NCBI RefSeq assembly: GCF_046600715.1
Contig: NZ_JBJMAV010000002.1
Span: forward strand, 186,001 to 250,000
Direction: 5' to 3'
DNA length: 64,000 nt
Source of the DNA: Lysobacter_C viscosus
GTDB lineage: Bacteria; Pseudomonadota; Gammaproteobacteria; Xanthomonadales; Xanthomonadaceae
Shown: one piece after another, positions 51,937 through 60,863 of the stretch
Numbering within the stretch: the first letter of the stretch is position 1
How the letters are laid out: every line of letters starts with the position of its first letter
The notes under the pieces: generated by a model
Databases searched by the model: none
Told to the model about the DNA's origin: nothing
What the model saw: only the letters and a program-made list of their open reading frames with translations
Translations under genes and position numbers: made by a program

Positions 51937-51944
51937 GGAAATCG

Positions 51945-53060
51945 TTACGCCGCCTCGGCCAGCTGCTCCTCTGCCATCGCTCGCCAACGGGGCAGCTTGT
52001 CGAGCATGCCGACCGAGCGCAGGTACGTCTCGTCCACCTCCGTGCCACCGGCCAGGGCCGATGCCACGTGCACCGCGCCGGCGACCCAGAACCCGGACAT
52101 CCGCATCCGACCGGGTTGGTGGTGGCTGGCGACCGCCTCGACGATCGGCATCGGCAGCCCCCACAGGCCCAACAGGTAGGCACCGGCTTCCGCGTAGTGC
52201 GGGCCTTGCCCGTCTCCCGCGGCGGCTTCTTCGGCCACTCGGCCGGGGATACGCACATCGGGCAGCAGCATGCCCACTTCCGCCAGCAGTCCCGCCGTTG
52301 CGGCCAGTTCCGCGCTGGGGCCACCCAGCAGCCGGGCCGCCAGCCGCGACGTACGCAGTGCGCGTTCCTGCATCGCATCACGATCGATGCCGTTGACGCC
52401 GCCGGCACCGCTGTAGGCTTCCGCCGCCAGCACCAGGCGCTGGATGGTCTGCAGGCCCAGCCGGGTCACGGCAGTGCGCATGTCGGTGATCACGCGCCCG
52501 GCGGAGAAGTAGGCCGAGTTGCACAGGCGCAGCACCTTGGCCGCGATCGCCGGATCCTGCGACAGCACCTCCGCGACATCGGCGGTGGTGGTGTCGGGGT
52601 CACCCAGCAGCTGGGTCATTTCGATGTATAGCCGCGGCGGCGGTGGCAATGCGCCGACCTTGCCGATCGCCTCCTTGAGCGATTCGTTGTCGAGCAGCTC
52701 ACGCAGCTCGATCACGCTTTCCACCGCTTCGATCAGCTCGCCCGCGTCCAGTGGCTTGCGCAACAGGCGATGCGCGCTTTCCAGTACCTGCTCGACCCCA
52801 CTCCCGTCGCCCTCGTCAAGCAGCAGGATGCGCACCGCCTCGGGGTAGCGCGAGCGCACCCGGGCCAGCACGTCCGGACCCGAGACGCCCTGAAGGTCGC
52901 GCTCGGCCACCACCGCATCGGGGGGGCGGTCGTCGGGCAAGGCCATCACCGCCTCGGGGTCGGGCTGCCACTGCACGTCCCAGTCCAGTCCGAAATCGGC
53001 CAGCGCCTGCTCGAACTCGACGGCGCGCGCACCCTTGCCACCCACGATCAGAATAAACAC
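51945..53060 (-). CDS. HDOD protein with degenerate receiver domain
   Basis: A 371-residue cytosolic regulator. From the GTG at 53058-53060 (GAGGAG upstream) a receiver-like domain (about 1-115) is followed by an HDOD domain (about 130-330) with LGDPDTTTADVAEVLSQDP, LRLCNSAYF and AAEAYSGAGG. The receiver has lost its acidic pair (IVGGKGA instead of VDDD) and the phospho-acceptor Asp is Glu53 in VAERDLQGVSG; the late Lys (LRKPLD) remains. HDOD proteins of this kind regulate c-di-GMP, motility or DNA uptake in xanthomonads. Confidence 0.88.
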   Translation of the reverse strand: MFILIVGGKGARAVEFEQALADFGLDWDVQWQPDPEAVMALPDDRPPDAVVAERDLQGVSGPDVLARVRSRYPEAVRILLLDEGDGSGVEQVLESAHRLLRKPLDAGELIEAVESVIELRELLDNESLKEAIGKVGALPPPPRLYIEMTQLLGDPDTTTADVAEVLSQDPAIAAKVLRLCNSAYFSAGRVITDMRTAVTRLGLQTIQRLVLAAEAYSGAGGVNGIDRDAMQERALRTSRLAARLLGGPSAELAATAGLLAEVGMLLPDVRIPGRVAEEAAAGDGQGPHYAEAGAYLLGLWGLPMPIVEAVASHHQPGRMRMSGFWVAGAVHVASALAGGTEVDETYLRSVGMLDKLPRWRAMAEEQLAEAA

Positions 53061-53218
53061 GGCCACTCCTCGGCGTATCGACCTGGAAGAGGTAACGGCC
53101 GCGTTGCGGTCACCCTGAAGGGGCGTTGCGTGACCCCGCTCGCACTTCGCGCCGGACCGCCGCACCGGCGCCTTCGTCCCGGGAATCGCGCCCGGACATC
53201 GCCGCCGCGCCGCGCCGC

Positions 53219-53224
53219 TATACT
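53219..53224 (+). promoter_or_regulatory. -10-like TATACT before prfC
   Basis: TATACT lies 46 bases upstream of the prfC ATG. No convincing -35 is seen 16-18 bases earlier. Confidence 0.35.
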
Positions 53225-53269
53225 GCGCGGCCCCCGAGCCCATCCGGACGCGCATCGCGCGTCATCGCC

Positions 53270-54874
53270 ATGTCCGACGTATCCCAGCAGGCGCTTCGCC
53301 GCCGCACATTCGCCATCATCTCCCACCCCGACGCGGGCAAGACCACGCTGACGGAGAAGCTGCTGCTGTTCGGCGGCGCGATCCAGATGGCCGGCTCGGT
53401 CAAGGGCCGCAAGGCCGCGCGCCACGCGACCTCGGACTGGATGGCACTGGAGAAGGAGCGCGGCATCTCGGTGACCTCCTCGGTGATGCAGTTCCCGTAC
53501 GAGGGCTGCACCGTCAACCTGCTCGACACCCCCGGCCACGCCGACTTCGGCGAGGACACCTACCGGGTGCTGACCGCGGTCGACAGCGCGCTGATGGTGA
53601 TCGACGTGGCCAAGGGCGTGGAGGAACGCACGATCAAGCTGATGGAGGTCTGCCGGCTCCGCGACACGCCGATCATGACCTTCATCAACAAGCTCGACCG
53701 CGAGGGGCGGGACCCGATCGACCTGCTGGACGAAGTCGAATCGGTGCTGGGCATCCAGTGCGCGCCGATCACCTGGCCGATCGGCATGGGCCAGCGGCTC
53801 AAGGGCGTGGTCCACCTGGTGAGCGGCGAGGTTCACCTGTACGAGCCGGGCCGCAATTTCACCCGGCAGGACTCGACGATCTTCCCGTCCATCGAGGATC
53901 CGGCGCTGGCCGCGCGCATCGGCGAGCAGGCGCTGGCCGAACTGCGCGACGAGCTGGAGCTGGTGCAGGGCGCCAGCCACCCGTTCGACAAGAACGCCTA
54001 CCTGCGTGGCGGGCAGACGCCGGTGTTCTTCGGCTCGGCGGTCAACAACTTCGGCGTGCAGCTATTGCTGGACTTTTTCGTCGAGCACGCACCGCCGCCG
54101 CGCCCGCGCGACACCACCACGCGCGAGGTCGCGCCGACCGAGGACACGCTCACCGGGTTCGTCTTCAAGATCCAGGCCAACATGGACCCGCAACACCGCG
54201 ACCGGGTGGCGTTCATGCGGATCTGCTCTGGCCGGTTCGAGGCCGGGATGAAGGCTTTCCACGTCCGTACCGGCAAGGACATGAAGCTGGCCAACGCGCT
54301 GACCTTCATGGCGTCGGACCGGGAGATCGCAGAGACCGCCTATTCCGGCGATGTCATCGGCATCCACAACCACGGCACCATCTCCATCGGCGATACATTT
54401 ACCGAAGGGGAGAAGCTGTCCTTCACCGGAATCCCGAACTTCGCGCCGGAACTGTTCCGTCGCGCGCGCCTGCGCGACCCGCTCAAGCTCAAGCAGCTGC
54501 AGAAGGGCCTGGCCCAGTTGAGCGAGGAAGGCGCGACCCAGTTCTTCAAGCCGCTGATGAGCAACGACCTGATCCTGGGCGCGGTCGGCGTGCTGCAGTT
54601 CGACGTGGTCGCCTACCGGCTGAAGGACGAGTACGGCGTGGACGCGACCTTCGAACAGGTCTCCGTCGCCACCGCGCGCTGGATCCGCTGCGACAACGCC
54701 AAGAAGCTGGAAGAGTTCCGCGACAAGAACGCGATGAACCTGGCCGAAGACGCCGCCGGCCAGCTTGTCTACCTGGCCCCGACGCGCATCAACCTGCAGC
54801 TGGCGCAGGAGCGCGCACCGGACGTGACCTTCCTGGCCACCCGCGAGCACGCCCACGCAGTGGCGGTGGACTGA
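53270..54874 (+). CDS. prfC: peptide chain release factor 3
   Basis: A GTPase that recycles RF1/RF2 after termination. The 534 residues have G1 SHPDAGKTTLTEK, G2 ERGISVTSSVMQF, G3 LLDTPGHADFGED and G4 TFINKLDREGRD, then the RF3-specific C-terminal domains with IGIHNHGTISIGDTF and VGVLQFDVVAYRL. Length and sequence are typical. The ATG at 53270 is the conserved start. Confidence 0.97.
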   Translation: MSDVSQQALRRRTFAIISHPDAGKTTLTEKLLLFGGAIQMAGSVKGRKAARHATSDWMALEKERGISVTSSVMQFPYEGCTVNLLDTPGHADFGEDTYRVLTAVDSALMVIDVAKGVEERTIKLMEVCRLRDTPIMTFINKLDREGRDPIDLLDEVESVLGIQCAPITWPIGMGQRLKGVVHLVSGEVHLYEPGRNFTRQDSTIFPSIEDPALAARIGEQALAELRDELELVQGASHPFDKNAYLRGGQTPVFFGSAVNNFGVQLLLDFFVEHAPPPRPRDTTTREVAPTEDTLTGFVFKIQANMDPQHRDRVAFMRICSGRFEAGMKAFHVRTGKDMKLANALTFMASDREIAETAYSGDVIGIHNHGTISIGDTFTEGEKLSFTGIPNFAPELFRRARLRDPLKLKQLQKGLAQLSEEGATQFFKPLMSNDLILGAVGVLQFDVVAYRLKDEYGVDATFEQVSVATARWIRCDNAKKLEEFRDKNAMNLAEDAAGQLVYLAPTRINLQLAQERAPDVTFLATREHAHAVAVD

Positions 54875-54901
54875 GCGGGAGGGGCAGCAGCGCCCCGCGG
54901 A

Positions 54902-55504
54902 TCAGCCGGGCTGGCTGCCCAGCTGGGCCAGCCATTCCGGCTCGGGCTGCTGGCGGTCGTAGTACTCGAAGATCAGGTGGATGCGGTCGGTGTCGCCGGC
55001 GTTCTGGACCCCATGTACCGCCATGTTGCCCACTTCCACGGCCTCCCCCTCGGGGAAGTGGTACCCCACCCCGTCGACGTAGAACGTCACCTGGTCGTTG
55101 GTCAACAGCGGCACGTGGATCTTGTGCGGCCACTTCGCGGCAGGGTTGGCGTCGCGGTGCGGCTTGATCACTCCGCCCGGCGCCATGCGCGCGAGCATGA
55201 CCCGTGGAAAAGCGGCATCCGCGTACCCGTAGTCGCGCACCGCGTGCGCCATCACCGGTTCCAGCAGTGGCTTCCACTCGTCCCACAGTGGCCGGCCGTA
55301 CGACTGGCGCCAGTCCTGGAAGTTGCTGACGAAGCGGAAGACGATGTGGCGGGTGCGGTCCAGCGCCTCGAACCGGTTGGGCTTGTCGGCGTTTTCCGCG
55401 TCCCAGCGGGCCTCGTCGATGCCCAGCACGGCCTGGCGGAGCGCGGTGATGTCCACCGGGCCCAGGCGGCGGACCGAATGGGTCTTGCGGGGGTTGGGGT
55501 GCAT
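54902..55504 (-). CDS. aspartyl/asparaginyl beta-hydroxylase family dioxygenase
   Basis: A 200-residue 2-oxoglutarate/Fe(II) oxygenase-fold protein. The iron site is visible as KPHRDANPAAKWPHKIHVPL (His-x-Asp) and GNMAVHGVQNAG (distal His), and DRIHLIFEYYD contains the Arg for 2-oxoglutarate. Substrate unknown; relatives hydroxylate Asp/Asn in peptides or lipid headgroups. The ATG at 55502-55504 lies one base after the stop of the sulfotransferase gene, so the two are cotranslated. Confidence 0.88.
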   Translation of the reverse strand: MHPNPRKTHSVRRLGPVDITALRQAVLGIDEARWDAENADKPNRFEALDRTRHIVFRFVSNFQDWRQSYGRPLWDEWKPLLEPVMAHAVRDYGYADAAFPRVMLARMAPGGVIKPHRDANPAAKWPHKIHVPLLTNDQVTFYVDGVGYHFPEGEAVEVGNMAVHGVQNAGDTDRIHLIFEYYDRQQPEPEWLAQLGSQPG

Positions 55505-55505
55505 G

Positions 55506-56129
55506 TCAGAACTCGTATCCGAACAGTTCCAGGTCCCTGCCGTAGCGCCGCGCGACTTCGTCCCGCGCACGCGGATCATAGTAGTCCCGGTACCCGCCGC
55601 GACGCGAAGTGTTCACCTGTTCGAGCGTGGCGGTAGGGATCCCGATGCGGGCGCAGATGGCGTCGTAGGACGCCTGCATGTCCTCGACCCGCCCGACCAT
55701 GTCCGACAGCAACTCCCCCGCCCCGTCGACCAGGAACGTGTGCTGAGGCTGGAACAGGATGTGCTGCTCGGGCGGCTGCACGAACAGCAGGTGGTGCATC
55801 ACCGCCTGCGGGTTCTGCACGAAGGCGTCGTTGGCGCGCGTCATGAAGGCGCAGTACGAGACGAACCGGTCGAAGGGATTGCGCACGAAGGCGAACTTCA
55901 GGTAGCGGGCGAACGCGTCCTCGCCCATGTACGGCCTCACCTGCTGCAGCGAAATGTGGCCGTGGCTGATCCGGGCGAGCTCCTCGAACGGAAACCGCTT
56001 GTTGACGAACAGCCCGACCTGCTCCAGGTCGCCCCCGCCGAGGTGCTCGCGCAGCGCCTGGCGCACCGAGTGGGTCCCGGTCTTGGGGATCGCGGTGAAG
56101 ACGAACTCGTGCTCGTGGGAAATGATCAT
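55506..56129 (-). CDS. sulfotransferase family 2 protein
   Basis: A 207-residue cytosolic sulfotransferase fold. The PAPS 5'-phosphosulfate loop is FTAIPKTGTHSVRQAL near residue 12 and the 3'-phosphate loop is FAFVRNPFDRFVSYCAFM near 90. It is a small enzyme of the type that sulfates carbohydrates or small molecules; the acceptor is not known. It is first in a two-gene operon with the dioxygenase and divergent from the TrhA gene. Confidence 0.88.
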   Translation of the reverse strand: MIISHEHEFVFTAIPKTGTHSVRQALREHLGGGDLEQVGLFVNKRFPFEELARISHGHISLQQVRPYMGEDAFARYLKFAFVRNPFDRFVSYCAFMTRANDAFVQNPQAVMHHLLFVQPPEQHILFQPQHTFLVDGAGELLSDMVGRVEDMQASYDAICARIGIPTATLEQVNTSRRGGYRDYYDPRARDEVARRYGRDLELFGYEF

Positions 56130-56204
56130 GTGCCGCCGGCATGGAAAGGAACCGGCGGATGATACGGCCCCGGACCCTTCGCACCCGTACGTTAGGATCG
56201 ACCC

Positions 56205-56906
56205 ATGAAGCCCAACGCCCCTCTCCACGGCCAGGATGCAATCGGGCACCCGCCCCCGGCGGGCAAACCCCATCCCCACCACCTGCGCGAGGAACTGGCC
56301 AATGCGCTGACGCACGGGCTGGGTGCGGCCGCGGCACTTGCGGGGGGCGCGGTGCTGGTCACCCTGGCGGCGCTGCATGGCGACGGCTGGCAACTGGCAG
56401 GCGCGATCGTGTTCGCCGGCACGCTGCTGCTGCTCTACCTGGCCTCCACCCTCTACCACGCGGTACGGCACCCGGTGCTCAAGGGCCGGCTGAAGGTATT
56501 CGACCACTGTGCGATCTACCTGCTGATCGCCGGCACCTACACGCCGTTCACCCTGGTCGGCCTGCGCGGGCCGTGGGGTTGGGGGCTGTTCGCGGCCATC
56601 TGGACCCTGGCGGTGGCCGGCGTGGTGTTCAAGCTGTTCTTCACCGGACGGTTCCGCGGCCTGTCGACCGGCATCTATGTCGCGATGGGCTGGCTGGTCC
56701 TGGTCGCCATCAAACCCCTGCTTGCTTCGCTTGATGGCTGGACCTTCGGATGGCTGCTGGCCGGTGGCGTGTGCTACACGTTCGGCACCGTCTTCTACCA
56801 CCGGCCATCGGTGCCCTATTCGCACGCGATCTGGCACCTGTTCGTGGTGGCGGGCAGCGTGTGCCACTACGTGTCGGTGCTCGCCCACGTGCGCAGTCCG
56901 GCCTGA
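56205..56906 (+). CDS. trhA: hemolysin III / TrhA family seven-helix membrane protein
   Basis: A 233-residue PAQR-type membrane protein. After a short cytosolic N-terminus (HHLREELANALTHGLGAAAA) come seven helices; the conserved metal ligands are in STLYHAV, KVFDHCAIYLLIAGTYTPF and HLFVVAGSVCHYVSVL. E. coli TrhA is linked to membrane energetics homeostasis; hemolysis is not implied. The ATG at 56205 follows a TAGGAT box by six bases. Confidence 0.93.
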   Translation: MKPNAPLHGQDAIGHPPPAGKPHPHHLREELANALTHGLGAAAALAGGAVLVTLAALHGDGWQLAGAIVFAGTLLLLYLASTLYHAVRHPVLKGRLKVFDHCAIYLLIAGTYTPFTLVGLRGPWGWGLFAAIWTLAVAGVVFKLFFTGRFRGLSTGIYVAMGWLVLVAIKPLLASLDGWTFGWLLAGGVCYTFGTVFYHRPSVPYSHAIWHLFVVAGSVCHYVSVLAHVRSPA

Positions 56907-57045
56907 GGGAGTCCACAACGCGGCATCGGCCGGGCCACGCCGGCGCCGCTTGCGGCCTTGCGGGTCGGCCACTGGGCCCATTCACCCGCGCTTGACCGCC
57001 ACGCCGGGATGGTGGGCCTTCCGCAACCCGCAGGAGTAGACCCCC

Positions 57046-57417
57046 GTGCGTATCCCGATGATGTCCCTCTCGACGCTGGCACTGGTCCTGGCGCTCTCCG
57101 CATGCCGCGACAACTCCGACCTCGAACCCGACGTTGATGCGGCTCCCGTGGTGATGGAAGACGCTGCCGACGACGCAGCGGGCCCCGGCGTCCGCCTGGA
57201 CGCGGCGAGTTACAGCTGCGATGACGACCACCGCGTCACCGTGGACGGCGACACCGCCCAGGTGACCCTGGCCGACGGTCGCGAGGTCGCGCTCTCGCGG
57301 TCCGCCGGTGAGATCACCGCGGTGTTCACCGGCGAGGCACTCGAGTTCACCGGCGACTCGGAAGGCGGGACGCTGCTCCAGGACGAGGGCGGCAGCTACA
57401 CCTGCCGCGCCGACTGA
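57046..57417 (+). CDS. MliC-like lipoprotein (putative C-type lysozyme inhibitor)
   Basis: A 123-residue lipoprotein. From the GTG at 57046 (AGGAG ten bases upstream) the signal peptide ends in lipobox LSAC (near residue 20). An acidic spacer is followed by an MliC-like domain: ASYSCDDDHRVTVDGDTAQV, LADGREVALSRS, FTGDSEGGTLLQDEGGSYTC, with the Cys pair joining first and last strands. The domain is short and the inhibitory loop is only partly conserved, so the role as lysozyme inhibitor is likely but not proven. Confidence 0.75.
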   Translation: MRIPMMSLSTLALVLALSACRDNSDLEPDVDAAPVVMEDAADDAAGPGVRLDAASYSCDDDHRVTVDGDTAQVTLADGREVALSRSAGEITAVFTGEALEFTGDSEGGTLLQDEGGSYTCRAD

Positions 57418-57442
57418 CACGCCAGGACCGGGACGCGATCGC

Positions 57443-59404
57443 ATGAGCGCATCGCCACCCGAAGAAAGCCGGGCCGGATCCGATCCGCGCCCGGCTTTGT
57501 TCGTCCACCGCCTGGGTGACGGGGTACGCGCGCACCCGGTCCTGACCGCGCTGGGCGTTGTAATGGCCGGCGTGGTGGCGTTGGTTCTGCTGTGGGACTG
57601 GAACTGGCTGCGCGGGCCCATCGAGCGTCAGGTCCAGGCACGCACCGGGCGGAGTTTCGACATCGGCGGCGACCTGGACGTGGACCTCGGCCGGATCACC
57701 ACGGTGCGGGTCGCCGACCTGACCCTCGGCAACGCGGCATGGTCCGACCGCGACGAGATGGCATCGGCACGATTGCTTGAATTCAGCCTCGACGTGCCGG
57801 CGCTGTTCTCCGGCACCGTCCGCGTGCCCCGCCTCCGGCTGGTCCGGCCCGAGGCGTGGTTGGAAACCGGCGCCGAGCCCGGGGGCAACTGGACCCTGGG
57901 CGATGGCGGGGGTGACGGCCCGGAACTGGGGGCCATCCGCATCGACGACGGCCGCCTGCACTACCTCGACGCCGCCAACGACACCCGCGTCGACGTGGCC
58001 GTGGTCAGCCGCCAGGGGGACGCCGGCCACGCCCCCGTGGGTATTGCCGGCGACGGCCGCTGGAAGGGCGAACCCTTCGAGATCCAGGGCCACGCGGAAT
58101 CGCCGCTGGCATTGCGCGACAGCGAGCGGCCGTACCGGATCGACCTGCGCGCTCATTCCGGCCCCACCCGCGCACACGCCCGGGGGGCACTGGTCAACCC
58201 GTTCCGCTTCAGCGATTTCGAGCTCCAGTTCGAACTTGCGGGAAACGACCTTGCCGACCTCTACCGCGTGTTCGGTATCGCCACTCCGCACACCCCGGCC
58301 TACACCCTGGATGGGACCCTCGGCCGGGAAGGCAAGCGCTGGGACTACACCGGCTTCAAGGGCCAGGTGGGCGACAGCGACCTGGCGGGAGATGCCAGTG
58401 TCGACCCGTCCGGCGAGCGCCCGTTCCTGCGCGCCGACCTGCGCTCCCGGCAACTGGACGTGGACGACCTGGCCGGCTTCATCGGCGGCTCGCCCCCCTC
58501 CGGCGCGGGCTCGGCTGGCGACGGCCCCAAGGTGCCCTCCCGCAGCGGGCGGATCCTCCCGGACGCGCCTTACGAGCTGGACAAGCTGCGCGCCATGGAT
58601 GCCGACGTTCGGCTTCGCGCCGCGCGCCTGAAGGCGCCGGGCTGGCCGTTGCAGGACATGGACGCGCACCTGCTGCTGGAAGACGGCGTGCTGCGACTGG
58701 ATCCACTGGACTTCGGCGTGGCCGACGGCAACATCCGCTCGACCATCCAGATGGACGCACGCGAAGACACGATCCGGACGCGTGCCGATATCCACGCCCG
58801 CGGCCTCACGCTGTCCAAGCTGCTGCCCAAGGTGGAGCTGGCCCGCGATGCGGTCGGCAAGGTTGGTGGCAGGGTCACGCTGGCCGGCCATGGCAACTCG
58901 GTCGCCGGAATGCTGGCGACCAGTAACGGCGACGTGGCAATCGGGATGGGCGCGGGACGCATCAGCAACCTGCTGATGGAGTTCGCCGGGCTGGACCTGG
59001 GCGAGATCATCAAGTTCAAGCTGACCCAGGACCGGCAGATCCCGGTGCGCTGCGCCTTCGGCGACTTCAGCGTCAAGGACGGGGTCATGCACTCGCGGGC
59101 GCTGGCGTTCGATACGTCCGACACCATCCTCGTCGGATCGGGAACGATCAGCTTGCGCGACGAGCGCCTGGACCTCCTGGTCAAGCCCCGCCCCAAGGAC
59201 CGTAGCCTGCTGTCGCTGCGGTCCCCGCTGGTGGTGACCGGAAGCTTCGCCGACCCAGTGATCCGTCCGGACTTCAAGCGGATGGGCCTTCGCGGGGCGA
59301 TCGCGCTGACCCTGGCCAGCATCGCGCCGCCGGCCGGACTGCTGGCCACGCTGGAGCTGGGGCCGGGCGAGAACGCGGCGTGCGGAGGGCAGTACGCGAA
59401 ATGA
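57443..59404 (+). CDS. AsmA family protein
   Basis: A 653-residue inner-membrane-anchored periplasmic protein of the AsmA group. The N-terminal membrane helix is at about 33-52 (VLTALGVVMAGVVALVLLWD), then GRSFDIGGDLDVDLGRITTV, the AsmA beta-strand repeats (e.g. LGAIRIDDGRLHYLDAANDT) and a C-terminal AsmA_2 part with GAGRISNLLMEFAGLDLGE. AsmA-like proteins are proposed to move phospholipids between membranes. The ATG at 57443 lies 26 bases after the MliC-like gene, so they may be cotranscribed. Confidence 0.92.
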   Translation: MSASPPEESRAGSDPRPALFVHRLGDGVRAHPVLTALGVVMAGVVALVLLWDWNWLRGPIERQVQARTGRSFDIGGDLDVDLGRITTVRVADLTLGNAAWSDRDEMASARLLEFSLDVPALFSGTVRVPRLRLVRPEAWLETGAEPGGNWTLGDGGGDGPELGAIRIDDGRLHYLDAANDTRVDVAVVSRQGDAGHAPVGIAGDGRWKGEPFEIQGHAESPLALRDSERPYRIDLRAHSGPTRAHARGALVNPFRFSDFELQFELAGNDLADLYRVFGIATPHTPAYTLDGTLGREGKRWDYTGFKGQVGDSDLAGDASVDPSGERPFLRADLRSRQLDVDDLAGFIGGSPPSGAGSAGDGPKVPSRSGRILPDAPYELDKLRAMDADVRLRAARLKAPGWPLQDMDAHLLLEDGVLRLDPLDFGVADGNIRSTIQMDAREDTIRTRADIHARGLTLSKLLPKVELARDAVGKVGGRVTLAGHGNSVAGMLATSNGDVAIGMGAGRISNLLMEFAGLDLGEIIKFKLTQDRQIPVRCAFGDFSVKDGVMHSRALAFDTSDTILVGSGTISLRDERLDLLVKPRPKDRSLLSLRSPLVVTGSFADPVIRPDFKRMGLRGAIALTLASIAPPAGLLATLELGPGENAACGGQYAK

Positions 59405-59434
59405 AACCGCGCCGCACAGGCGGCACGGTAAACG

Positions 59435-59863
59435 TCAGCTGGCGATGTAGCGCTGCAGCTGCTCCAGCTCGACCTGCTGGTCCTCGATCACCGCCTTGAC
59501 CAGGTCGCCGATGGAGACCACGCCCACCACCTCGCCCCCATCGACCACCGGCAGGTGGCGGATACGTTGTTCGGTCATCACCTGCATGCAGCGATCGGAG
59601 GTTTCGTCCAACCCGATGGTGACGACCTCGGGCGTCATGATCGCCTCGACCGGCGTGGTCGCCGAGGATCGTCCCTGCAGCACGATCTTGCGTGCGTAGT
59701 CGCGCTCGGACAGGATCCCGGCCAGCCTGCCGCCCTGGATCACCAGCACCGCTCCGATGTGCTTCTGCGCCATCAGGCGGATCGCATCGACGACCGGTGC
59801 GTCCGGTCCGATCGCGAAGATCTCAGGCGTCTTCGCCTCCAGCAGTTGTCGCACGGTGCGCAT
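59435..59863 (-). CDS. CBS-domain protein
   Basis: A 142-residue protein of two CBS domains: FAIGPDAPVVDAIRLMAQKH, IGAVLVIQGGRLAGILSERD and VVTIGLDETSDRCMQVMTEQ with IRHLPVVDGGEVVGVVSIGD. Such pairs bind adenine nucleotides; the partner is unknown. The ATG at 59861-59863 has GGAGGAG upstream and lies 41 bases inside the end of the glycosyltransferase gene. Confidence 0.93.
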   Translation of the reverse strand: MRTVRQLLEAKTPEIFAIGPDAPVVDAIRLMAQKHIGAVLVIQGGRLAGILSERDYARKIVLQGRSSATTPVEAIMTPEVVTIGLDETSDRCMQVMTEQRIRHLPVVDGGEVVGVVSIGDLVKAVIEDQQVELEQLQRYIAS

Positions 59864-60854
59864 GGACGGCTCCTCCGACACGGGACTCGCCGGAGGATAC
59901 CCCGGGCGCCGGCTGCCAGACATCCACCAGGTAGAGGGGGCGCTGCTTGGACTCCTCGTACAAGCGACCCAGGTACTCACCGATCAAGCCCAGCGCGATC
60001 AGCTGGATGCCGCCCAGGAACAGGATCACCGCCATCATGGTCGGCCAGCCTGCCACCGGGTCGCTCCAGATCATCGCCTTGGTGATGACCCATGCGCCGT
60101 AGAGGAACGACACGGTCGCCGTAACCAGGCCCAGGTACGTGGCCAGGCGCAGGGGCGCGGTGGAAAAGCTGGTGATGCCCTCGAGCGCGAGGTTCCACAG
60201 TCGCCAGAAATTGAACTTGCTGGAGCCCGCCACCCGCGGTTCGCGGTGATACCCGATCGAAGTGCGCTTGAAGCCCACCCAGCCGAACAGGCCCTTCATG
60301 AACCGGTGGCGCTCGCGAAGCTGTGCCAGCGCTGCCAGCGCGCGCGGGGAAAGCAGGCGGAAGTCCCCCGTATCGGCCGGTATGGGGGTACGCGACAGGC
60401 GGCCCATGAGGCGATAGAACGCATGCGCGGTACTGCGCTTCAACCAGCCCTCGCCATCGCGCACGACCCGGGTGCCGTGGACGTCGTCGAAGCCGTCCCG
60501 CCAGAGCCGCACGAAATCGGGGATCAACTCGGGAGGGTCCTGGCCGTCCGCATCGAGGATCAGTGCCGCGCCTTCCTGGACGCGATCCAGTCCGGCGGTC
60601 AATGCCAGCTCCTTGCCGAAATTACGCGACAGCCTCAGCAGCCCTACCCGGGCATCGCCGGCGGCAATCCCCTGCAGGAGCGACCAGGTGCCGTCGCTGC
60701 TGCCGTCGTCCACATAGAGAATCCGCCCTTCGAGCCCTTGTGCTTCCAGCAGGTCCAGCACTGCGGCGACCCGAGGGTGCAGTAACGGCAGGCTGTCGGC
60801 CTCGTTGTAGGCGGCGACGACAACAGTGAGCAGGTCTCGAGGCATGGCCGGCAT
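59823..60854 (-). CDS. GtrB/DPM1-like membrane glycosyltransferase family 2
   Basis: A 343-residue enzyme that probably transfers sugar to undecaprenyl phosphate. The GT-A domain shows VVVAAYNEADSLP, YVDDGSSDGTWS and LDADGQDPPELI (metal-binding Asp residues), then SRNFGKELALTAGLD and RVVRDGEGWLKRSTAHAFYR. Two C-terminal membrane helices follow (about 240-300). The tail after WQPAPG is coded in the region shared with the CBS gene. No flippase or GtrA gene is next to it. mtgA precedes it by nine bases. Confidence 0.9.
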   Translation of the reverse strand: MPAMPRDLLTVVVAAYNEADSLPLLHPRVAAVLDLLEAQGLEGRILYVDDGSSDGTWSLLQGIAAGDARVGLLRLSRNFGKELALTAGLDRVQEGAALILDADGQDPPELIPDFVRLWRDGFDDVHGTRVVRDGEGWLKRSTAHAFYRLMGRLSRTPIPADTGDFRLLSPRALAALAQLRERHRFMKGLFGWVGFKRTSIGYHREPRVAGSSKFNFWRLWNLALEGITSFSTAPLRLATYLGLVTATVSFLYGAWVITKAMIWSDPVAGWPTMMAVILFLGGIQLIALGLIGEYLGRLYEESKQRPLYLVDVWQPAPGVSSGESRVGGAVHAHRATTAGGEDA

Positions 60855-60863
60855 GGTAGCGGC

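Noticed and set aside
54875..54901. Terminator between prfC and the dioxygenase gene
   Set aside because: A GGGGC/GCCCC stem is possible but no T-tract follows on either strand.
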